From NCBI GenBank assembly GCA_012511315.1, contig JAAZGI010000234.1, forward strand, positions 1-7,612: a DNA stretch of 7,612 nt, read 5' to 3'. Below are positions 1 through 4,969 of this stretch, in pieces. The notes beneath the pieces were generated by a model. It had not been told where the DNA came from. It worked only from the letters and a program-made list of their open reading frames with translations, and searched no databases. A program made the position numbers and the translations under genes. Origin of the DNA: Clostridium sp. GTDB taxonomy: Bacteria > Bacillota > Clostridia > Clostridiales > Clostridiaceae. Numbering within the stretch: the stretch's first letter is position 1; each line of letters opens with the position of its first letter.

Positions 1-139
1 GACCTTAGGCAGCACTTAACCTAAAGCTTAATAATACCCATGGTTAACCTCTAAATAGTTTTGACATTCTCACTATGCACTTGTTGATTTAATCTAACAA
101 TAATCCGTGGGCATTCATCTACTTTCTTAGTTATGGTGA
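1..139. other. Intergenic sequence downstream of the lipoprotein gene
   Basis: There is no open frame of useful length. A TTGACA hexamer lies at 61-66, but no good -10 box follows at normal spacing; the closest T/A-rich hexamer, TTTAAT at 88-93, is 21 nt away. I see no clear hairpin with a T-tract that would terminate the leftward lipoprotein transcript. Small palindromes such as GGTTAACC occur but have no evident role. Confidence 0.5.
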
Positions 140-1069
140 TTAAGGCATGGGGAAGTCCAATTCTTTAGCATTTTTAGCTTCTTCTGGAAGCGTAAAGGAC
201 TCTAATTCATTAAAGTTTGAGTAAACTGCATGAACTTCGGATTCAACAACCATTCCCTCCATTGACATCACCATTTTCATCATGGTCTCGTCATTACTGT
301 AATCCTTATTTAAATGAATCTCCAGATCATAGGCGATTTCCACATCTTCATCCAACTCTTCATCATCCTGACCATCATCTACACCACCAAAAGCTGGTCC
401 AAGCTTTTCCATTTCCTCATTGGTTAACGTACGCTTAGTTTTCAAAACATATCCATCGTTCGTTTCTTCATAGCTAAATAAATCAGATAGTTCTTCAAAA
501 TTAAATTCTTCTAAAGCTTCTTCTGCGGTGGGTTCAGGGTCGTCTATAATCATTAACATCCACTCTCCACCGGGAATCTGCGTATAGGTTTTATTATCGA
601 CCATATAGCTTTCCATCTTCATACCGCCCACGTCTATTACCGTCTTATAACTATTTTCTTTCGGAAAATAATCCATAACCGTGGTTGTCTCTATATCCAT
701 CCCAAAGGTATTTGACTTAGTTTCATTTGTAACTCGGTAACTATCTAAAGCAGCCATAAACTCGGCTGATTTCAGAAAAGCATCAGCCACTTTTCCATTT
801 GATTGGGAAGGTGCACTTGTTGTGGTCTCTGGAGTTGTTGTTCCTATCGACGTGGTTTCTGTCGTGGTTGTTTCTATTGCAGTTGTGCTGGTCGTCCCCT
901 CAGCTACTGTTGTGGAAGGAGTAGTTGTATCTGCTGAGGTTACCGTTGAAGTTACAGCATCAGTAGCACTCAATGCCCCTGAAGTAGTGGTACCTCCACT
1001 AGAGCAAGCTGAGATCGTTAGTATTGCCGCAGCCGTTACTGTAATTATTCGAATCTGTTTTTTTATCAT
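140..1069 (-). CDS. Secreted lipoprotein with Thr-rich stalk, DUF6612/LolA-like C-terminal domain likely
   Basis: This encodes a 309-residue protein predicted to be anchored to the outer face of the membrane. The start is the ATG at 1069, preceded 4 nt upstream by GGAGGT; the frame extends upstream to an ATG at 1111, but that start has no ribosome site and would put charged residues ahead of the signal peptide. Residues 1-21 form a lipoprotein signal peptide (MIKKQIR, a hydrophobic core, then lipobox ISAC), so Cys22 should be lipidated. Residues 23-92 are a low-complexity Thr/Ser/Ala/Glu linker without hydrophobic stretches, probably an extended and possibly glycosylated cell-wall-spanning stalk. 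From residue 93 a folded domain begins, with alternating strands (TTTVMDYFP, MESYMVDNKTYTQIPGGEWM) as in the beta-sheet lipoproteins of the DUF6612/LolA-like group. An Asp/Glu-rich loop and a Met-rich strand (DETMMKMVMSMEGM) follow. Family placement is by pattern only. The ligand and role are unknown. It is monocistronic and points away from all other genes here. Confidence 0.85.
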   Translation of the reverse strand: MIKKQIRIITVTAAAILTISACSSGGTTTSGALSATDAVTSTVTSADTTTPSTTVAEGTTSTTAIETTTTETTSIGTTTPETTTSAPSQSNGKVADAFLKSAEFMAALDSYRVTNETKSNTFGMDIETTTVMDYFPKENSYKTVIDVGGMKMESYMVDNKTYTQIPGGEWMLMIIDDPEPTAEEALEEFNFEELSDLFSYEETNDGYVLKTKRTLTNEEMEKLGPAFGGVDDGQDDEELDEDVEIAYDLEIHLNKDYSNDETMMKMVMSMEGMVVESEVHAVYSNFNELESFTLPEEAKNAKELDFPMP

Positions 1070-1093
1070 GTCTACCTCCAAGAATGCAATTAA

Positions 1094-1121
1094 TGTATAA
1101 GTGACTAGCATCCGAACTCAA
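1094..1121 (-). promoter_or_regulatory. Candidate promoter of the lipoprotein gene
   Basis: Read on the minus strand, TTGAGT (-35, 1116-1121) is followed after 16 nt by TATACA (-10, 1094-1099). Each matches the sigma-A consensus at 4 of 6 positions. The start point would fall near 1087, leaving a short leader that still contains the GGAGGT site. It also places the alternative ATG at 1111 upstream of the transcript, which supports the start at 1069. No operator-like repeat is evident. Confidence 0.4.
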
Positions 1122-1789
1122 CATAGTTCTGTCACCAGATGTCTATAAATCTATTATGAAGCCCGCCCATTAAAAAACCATGAAGGAATTGTAACTTTGA
1201 TTGCTTTAACCTCTTTAAAACCTTATATTTATTATTAATTTGATATTCATCCCTTATCATACCGATTTATTCATTATTATCCCTTAATTTTAATCCTTTT
1301 GCTATAAAGTCCTCATATTCTAATTCTTTACATCAGCAGAAAATAACCCTAATTCAAGTTTCACTATTATACAAGAAAAATCCTAAACGATATTATCCTG
1401 TGCTGGCTTGATTCATTCGATGTAGTTTTATTCTTGCTTATTGTATATTCTGATTATTTTAGAATATACCCCTTCTCGTTTCCTAGTAAAAATCTATTAT
1501 GAATATCACAAGGCTTATAATCCAATTATTAATTCGACTCCTCTAAACTCGCTGGTTGTAAAGTTAATTATTAATTCAATAAACAATGAGCCGGTTCAAC
1601 AAGTCTCTCGTATATTATCTAGTCCTTTTGCATTTATAATCATTTTGATTACATACTTATACCTTTTATCTTAATAAACTGATATTTTTTGTTTATTTTA
1701 TGATTTTTCTTTCATTTTATATTGCATAATTACTTTAAAACGTCAATAATTAAAGTATATATAAGAATCTAAACCTCGGAGGTGCAATA
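1122..1789. other. AT-rich intergenic region, no supported gene
   Basis: This 0.67-kb stretch separates two divergent genes and is very AT-rich. An open frame at 1441-1674 starts with TTG, has no ribosome binding site and encodes an Ile/Leu/Tyr-rich sequence typical of translated AT-rich DNA, so I do not call it. Small structures are present: an inverted repeat with 9-bp arms (1443-1451 and 1461-1469, 9-nt loop), a 12-nt direct repeat AATTATTAATTC (1524-1535 and 1566-1577), and an 8-bp inverted repeat close to the downstream gene, listed separately. I see no tRNA, known riboswitch, mobile-element end or CRISPR repeat. Confidence 0.5.
1731..1757. repeat. Inverted repeat upstream of the EVE-like gene, possible operator
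   Basis: TACTTTAA at 1731-1738 and TTAAAGTA at 1750-1757 are perfect 8-bp arms separated by 11 nt. The repeat ends about 30 nt before the start codon at 1790, where the promoter should lie; weak hexamers TTGCAT (1722-1727) and AATAAT (1745-1750), 17 nt apart, overlap it. That position fits an operator, but AT-rich DNA produces such repeats by chance and no regulator gene is adjacent. Confidence 0.3.
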
Positions 1790-2584
1790 ATGAGCCGGAA
1801 TTACTTTTTAGTTCGACTGAAGCCAGGCGGAGTCGATCGTACGGAAGAATGTCTGCGAGACGAAAAAATTGCTCTTGGTTGGAGCAAGACCGGAGATATT
1901 TCTAACCTATCAAAAGAAGAAGTGCGCGATCTATTAGCTGAACAATATCACTATACTGGAATGGCCCTATCCGGCAACTTAACCTCCTTAATCACATTAA
2001 AAGATCGAATCTCCACCGGCGATCTGGTGGTTACTGCTGATGGTCCCCTCCTAAGCATTGGAGAAGTAACATCGGAATATTATTTTGATGAGGAAGCTGC
2101 CAAAGAAGATTACGGTCATCAACGAAAGATGAAGTGGCTTTTAAAAAACCTGCAAAGGGATGATATTCCTGATGACCTGCGTAGGGCTCTACGGGGACAA
2201 AAAGCCACCTATCAAATGAAAAATGTGGAGGAAACTTTGGAAGAGATGGTTTCTCCTGATTTTGACGTGGCTAGCCTGACCAAAGACAAACCCAAAAAGA
2301 AGCGGGGTCGCCCAACAAAGGCAGAAAGTGAAGCACGTCGCGCACTTCAGGAAGCTAAGGAAGCCAAAGAAGTTAAAGCAAGCCCAGCTGTTCAGCCCAT
2401 AAACCAGTCTACTATTCCTCAGTCCACTGAAGCGACTCGTTATGTGACCCAAAGATATCTGTTGCGTCCAGGGGATACTGACGGTGACGGCACCTGGATT
2501 GAATTCACCTTCCCTAAAGATACAACCAAAGCAGAAGCCGAGCGAATGGCTGCTTTTGTCAGCTCATGCTATTTCATGGAATAA
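1790..2584 (+). CDS. PUA/EVE-like domain protein with AT-hook, no nuclease
   Basis: This encodes a 264-residue cytoplasmic protein. GGAGGTG at 1778-1784 lies 5 nt before the ATG, so the start is secure. Residues 1-135 resemble the N-terminal sensor domain of Mrr-type restriction enzymes and related EVE/PUA-like proteins: YFLVRLKPGG, IALGWSKTGDIS (28-38), GDLVV (77-81), LSIGEVTSEYYF (88-99), then HQRKMKWL (110-117) and a conserved tail. In that family this domain is thought to read modified bases. Residues 165-177 are a Lys/Arg stretch with an AT-hook core, RGRP at 172-175, followed by a charged Ala/Glu/Lys helix and a flexible linker. Residues 216-264 form a small module (RYLLRPG, WIEFTFPKDTTKAEAERMAAFVSS) like the short C-terminal tails seen on various prokaryotic hypothetical proteins. 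No nuclease, methylase or ATPase motif is present. It stands alone in its transcription unit. A DNA-binding or modified-base-sensing role is inference. Confidence 0.85.
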   Translation: MSRNYFLVRLKPGGVDRTEECLRDEKIALGWSKTGDISNLSKEEVRDLLAEQYHYTGMALSGNLTSLITLKDRISTGDLVVTADGPLLSIGEVTSEYYFDEEAAKEDYGHQRKMKWLLKNLQRDDIPDDLRRALRGQKATYQMKNVEETLEEMVSPDFDVASLTKDKPKKKRGRPTKAESEARRALQEAKEAKEVKASPAVQPINQSTIPQSTEATRYVTQRYLLRPGDTDGDGTWIEFTFPKDTTKAEAERMAAFVSSCYFME

Positions 2585-2645
2585 AGATAGCTTGTAAATT
2601 TAAAGACGCATTGTAAGCTAGACCACTTAAACAATTCGTCTCTAT

Positions 2646-2718
2646 ATAAACAAGGCAGGCTTGGAGAATAATATTCTCCAAGCCTGCCTTGTTTATTACT
2701 TTTTCGTTTTTTTTGCCT
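2646..2718 (+). terminator. Strong intrinsic terminator between convergent genes
   Basis: Positions 2646-2670 and 2672-2696 are perfectly complementary over 25 bp around the single base at 2671; in RNA a few central pairs open to make an A/U loop. The stem contains a GC-rich block (CAAGGCAGGC with its complement) and is followed by T-rich sequence at 2700-2718, including a run of eight Ts. This suits rightward transcription from the gene ending at 2584. The leftward DUF1846 transcript also meets the hairpin, but on that strand only TTTATATAG follows, so it would be weaker in that direction. Confidence 0.85.
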
Positions 2719-2815
2719 AAACTAAATTCTTTTGGTTTCTTCTTCGCCTTCGGATCAACGAATCTAATCCGTAATTTTAAATTAATTTCCAATGAATAAT
2801 TAATCAGTCATTGTA

Positions 2816-4318
2816 TTACATCCCATAAAATAACTTATTGGTGGCATAATCATCATCCGATGTGTAGTCGATACCTAATGCCCTCAGCATTTTTTCATCA
2901 TTGCCATTTAGGATTGTGGTGGAGTGAAGGTTTGTTCCATCCAACTGATCAATAAAACTGAAGGCTGCATGGGCTGATGGGTTGGTAGCTGCTGACATGG
3001 ACAGAGCAATTAGAATCTCATTGAGGTCTAACAGTTGCTCTTGGAGATGGGAAGTCTTCTTTTTTAGCTCACCTATTGGCTTTAGCACCACTGGCGATAA
3101 CAGGTAGATGTTATCATTGATGCCTGCTAAATATTTCAGCGCATTAAGAATTGCCGCCGCTGTTGCTTGCATCATTGTTTTGCGTTTCCCAGTAATGATC
3201 GTACCATCATGGAGCTCTAAAGCAACCACCGAAACATTTTCCACATCACTACTTGTCATAGTGGCCGCTAAATTTCTCGCCTGAGGAACCACAATTCGAT
3301 CTGTTTCAACTAAGCCCATCTTCTCCATTAGCATGCGACTGCGCTCAAAAGTTTCCAGTTCAACGCGGCCTTTCTTATAATCCACTAGTGCTTTGAAATA
3401 GCGACGGATAATTTCTTGATTGGCAGCCCTTGACACCACCTCATCGTCAAAAATTCCACTGGTAATCCGATTAACGCCCATATCCGTTGGTGATTTAAAA
3501 TCACACTCACGACCAGTCACCTTTTCAAGAATTCGTTTCAATAGTGGGAAGGTTTCAATGTCTCGATTATAATTCACTGCCATGGTGTTATAGGCTTCCA
3601 TATGGTAAAAATCAATCATGTTAATATCTTTAAGGTCAACGGTAGCTGATTCATAGGCAACATTTACTGGGTGTTTTAGTGGCAAATTCCAAACCGGAAA
3701 GGTTTCAAATTTAGAATAGCCAGCCACCAGTCCTTCACGGGACTCGTGATAAAGTTGAGAAAGACAGGTAGCCAGCTTTCCATTGCCAGAACCGGGTCCT
3801 GTGACTACTACAATGGGCTTATCCGTCTCAATGTAGGGGTTGGTCCCATATCCAGCATCTGACACAACTCGATCGATATCAGATGGATAACCATCAATGT
3901 GGCGATGTATGTACACCTTAATCCCACGTCTCTCCAACTTATTAACAAAATTTTTCGAACTAACCTGATCCGTATAGCGCGTTAAAACTACGCTGTTGAC
4001 CTCAATCTTCTGAGCTTGCAAGTCATCAATTAGTTTAAGAACTTCCATATCATAGGTAATCCCAAGGTTCTCATTTATCTTATTGCGCTCAATATATCCA
4101 GCGTACATGCAGATAATAACTTCAATTTTATCTTTTAATTTTTTGAGCAGCTCTACTTTTGCATTAGCCTCAAAACCTGGTAGAACACGCTTGGCATGCA
4201 TATCATTAAATAACTTGCCCCCAAATTCTAGATAGAGCTTGTCATAGTTATCTACCCGTTCCAAAATATATTTTGACTGTTCTTCAAGATACTTCTTCGA
4301 ATCAAACCCTACTTCCAT
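2816..4318 (-). CDS. DUF1846 (UPF0371) family protein
   Basis: This encodes a 500-residue cytoplasmic protein of full length for the family (about 500 residues). The start ATG at 4318 follows AGGGG with an 8-nt spacer. Family hallmarks run through the whole sequence: [23 protein letters not shown] (27-49), [18 protein letters not shown] (83-100), a glycine-rich loop GPGSGNGK (174-181) followed by [11 protein letters not shown], then [22 protein letters not shown] (202-223), [15 protein letters not shown] (246-260), [10 protein letters not shown] (276-285), QEIIRRY (301-307) and [11 protein letters not shown] (369-379). The glycine-rich loop looks like a phosphate-binding loop, so nucleotide binding is plausible. 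A structure exists for a homologue, but to my knowledge no reaction is established. Relative to the usual family pattern as I recall it (APGPGSGK), the loop here reads TGPGSGNGK. The gene is monocistronic and convergent with the EVE-like gene. Confidence 0.93.
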   Translation of the reverse strand: MEVGFDSKKYLEEQSKYILERVDNYDKLYLEFGGKLFNDMHAKRVLPGFEANAKVELLKKLKDKIEVIICMYAGYIERNKINENLGITYDMEVLKLIDDLQAQKIEVNSVVLTRYTDQVSSKNFVNKLERRGIKVYIHRHIDGYPSDIDRVVSDAGYGTNPYIETDKPIVVVTGPGSGNGKLATCLSQLYHESREGLVAGYSKFETFPVWNLPLKHPVNVAYESATVDLKDINMIDFYHMEAYNTMAVNYNRDIETFPLLKRILEKVTGRECDFKSPTDMGVNRITSGIFDDEVVSRAANQEIIRRYFKALVDYKKGRVELETFERSRMLMEKMGLVETDRIVVPQARNLAATMTSSDVENVSVVALELHDGTIITGKRKTMMQATAAAILNALKYLAGINDNIYLLSPVVLKPIGELKKKTSHLQEQLLDLNEILIALSMSAATNPSAHAAFSFIDQLDGTNLHSTTILNGNDEKMLRALGIDYTSDDDYATNKLFYGM

Positions 4319-4387
4319 TTTTACTTCCCCTGTCTCCTATGCGTGTGTAGTGTGCTTCTAAAAAATCTAAAAATTATCTCAGTCTAT

Positions 4388-4416
4388 ATATTACCCTTAT
4401 AATCGTCATCTTTCAA
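4388..4416 (-). promoter_or_regulatory. Candidate promoter of the DUF1846 gene
   Basis: On the minus strand TTGAAA (-35, 4411-4416; 5 of 6 matches) and TAATAT (-10, 4388-4393; 4 of 6) are separated by the optimal 17 nt. Transcription would start near 4381, giving a leader of about 60 nt with the AGGGG ribosome site near its end. Confidence 0.45.
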
Positions 4417-4589
4417 CGTAATTTGCTAATCCATATCAAGTTAGTTTTCTAATTCTTGGTTTATTAACCCCAGACCGCTCCGACTATGCTCTCTGTAGTA
4501 GATTCCCTTAGCATCGCCAATCCGCTCTCTTTTATACTACTCTAAAAAAATGTCTTCTTCCTAACTTTTTCACTGAATGGTGTTTTTTA

Positions 4590-4644
4590 TTTACTTCAGC
4601 GTGTTTTCTTTACTTCGGCGTATTTTCTTTACTTCAGTCTTTTT
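4590..4644. repeat. 19-bp direct tandem repeat, nearly three copies
   Basis: Copy 1 is at 4590-4608 (TTTACTTCAGCGTGTTTTC), copy 2 at 4609-4627 differs at two positions, and a partial third copy at 4628-4644 keeps TTTACTTCAG and then diverges into Ts. A more degenerate relative may lie just before, at about 4567-4588. The copies abut with no spacers, so this is not a CRISPR array. The array lies about 200 nt upstream of the likely AOR transcription start and could be a cluster of protein-binding sites or simply slippage-derived sequence. Confidence 0.8.
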
Positions 4645-4783
4645 ATTCTGCAAGAGCACAAGCATACGTATGAGCCATTAATATTTACGGATTCAATTGT
4701 TGATTATTTTAGAACCTTTAATCCGAGGTAAGGCTTGTGAAAATTATGACTTCAAATGTAAAATATCGTTTATAAATAACAAT

Positions 4784-4823
4784 TTAACAAGCAATCATGG
4801 TAAAATAAGATATATTCTATAAT
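4784..4823 (+). promoter_or_regulatory. Promoter region of the AOR operon
   Basis: There are two readings. TTAACA (4784-4789, 5 of 6 for -35) is followed after 16 nt by TAAGAT (4806-4811), giving a start near 4818. Alternatively, a perfect TATAAT at 4818-4823 gives a start near 4830, but its -35 is poor (no TTGACA-like hexamer at 16-18 nt). Either start lies just ahead of the riboswitch aptamer, whose 5' strand begins at about 4831. Start-site mapping would decide between them. Confidence 0.5.
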
Positions 4824-4830
4824 TTGAATA

Positions 4831-4968
4831 TTTCCACTTCCGAGTCTGATGGGCTAAGGAACCTTCTATGCTATCAGACCGTTAGGGTACTAAGGGAAAC
4901 CTTTGTGCCTCCCGTTATTGGAAAGGATCTGGAGTAAAGCAATTTACTAAGATTAAGGAGTGTGGAAA
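4831..4968 (+). promoter_or_regulatory. Riboswitch expression platform masking the AOR ribosome binding site
   Basis: The Shine-Dalgarno AAGGAG (4955-4960) lies 9 nt before the ATG at 4970. The aptamer 5' strand 4831-4841 (TTTCCACTTCC) can pair with 4957-4968 (GGAGTGTGGAAA): 4831-4837 with 4962-4968 as seven Watson-Crick pairs, then, after one bulged T at 4961, 4838-4841 with 4957-4960 including one G-U. The same strand forms the aptamer closing helix, so the two states exclude each other. A further small hairpin, AGTAAA (4933-4938) with TTTACT (4943-4948) and a GCAA loop, sits between aptamer and ribosome site. No T-tract terminator is present, so control should be translational, with ligand binding freeing the site. 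Confidence 0.65.
4832..4934 (+). ncRNA. Moco/Tuco riboswitch aptamer (MOCO RNA motif)
   Basis: This is the leader RNA of the AOR operon and should bind the molybdenum or, more likely here, the tungsten cofactor. The closing helix is 4832-4836 with 4930-4934, then a CU/UC internal loop, then 4839-4841 with 4925-4927. A 7-bp helix (4844-4850 with 4873-4879) encloses the conserved GGGCTAAGGA (4851-4860) and ATGCT (4868-4872). A second hairpin pairs 4886-4890 with 4905-4909 and 4892-4895 with 4900-4903, capped by a GAAA tetraloop. The 3' core GCCTCCCG (4907-4914) and TTGGAAAGG (4918-4926) matches, from memory, the E. coli moaA leader (GCCTCCCG, CTGGAAAGG). There are only 2 nt between the closing helix and the first arm, so the extra helix of larger Moco RNAs is absent. 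The gene directly downstream is a pterin-cofactor enzyme, which fits. Ligand identity (W versus Mo) is inference. Confidence 0.9.
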
Positions 4969-4969
4969 C

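Larger units (their letters stand above)
4319..4830. other. Divergent intergenic region between DUF1846 and the AOR operon
   Basis: There is no supported gene. The left edge holds the leader and promoter of the DUF1846 gene. A less AT-rich patch at about 4468-4530 contains repeated CCGCTC words (4475-4480 and 4522-4527) and a 5-bp complementarity (4486-4490 with 4510-4514), too weak to name as an RNA. The 19-bp tandem repeat at 4590-4644 and the AOR promoter region at the right edge are listed separately. A 12-codon frame at 4737-4775 (GTG start behind AGGTAAGG) could be a leader peptide by form but has no supporting composition. No insertion-sequence ends or tRNA are visible. Confidence 0.5.

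Noticed and set aside
217..1100. Plus-strand open frames at 217-438 and 822-1100 opposite the lipoprotein gene
   Set aside because: Both are antisense shadows. The Val-rich product of 822-1100 is the complement of the Thr-rich linker codons, and the other is His/Pro-rich nonsense.
1443..1469. Inverted repeat with 9-bp arms considered as a terminator
   Set aside because: The arms are AT-only apart from two GC pairs, no T-tract follows on either strand, and no gene ends nearby.
1441..1674. 77-codon open frame in the AT-rich spacer
   Set aside because: It has a TTG start with no ribosome binding site and an Ile/Leu/Tyr/Asn-rich product as expected from random AT-rich DNA; no domain is recognisable.
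2189..2452. Minus-strand open frame inside the EVE-like gene
   Set aside because: It is antisense to a gene with a strong start and clear domain; its Phe/Cys-rich product is unlike any family and has no ribosome site.
2574..2792. 72-codon minus-strand frame across the terminator hairpin
   Set aside because: It translates the palindrome and A-rich flank; there is no ribosome site and it overlaps the end of the EVE-like gene.
4319..4540. Leader of the DUF1846 gene considered as a T-box or other riboswitch
   Set aside because: I could not find the T-box core (AGGGTGGNACCGCG) or another known conserved core; only weak 5-bp complementarity is visible, mostly upstream of the likely start site.
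4590..4644. Tandem repeat considered as a CRISPR array
   Set aside because: The copies are 19 bp and directly adjacent with no spacers, and no cas gene is in the window.
4737..4775. 12-codon GTG frame behind AGGTAAGG upstream of the AOR promoter
   Set aside because: It probably precedes the transcription start, has no regulatory codon bias such as repeated His, Trp or Leu codons, and nothing else supports a leader peptide.
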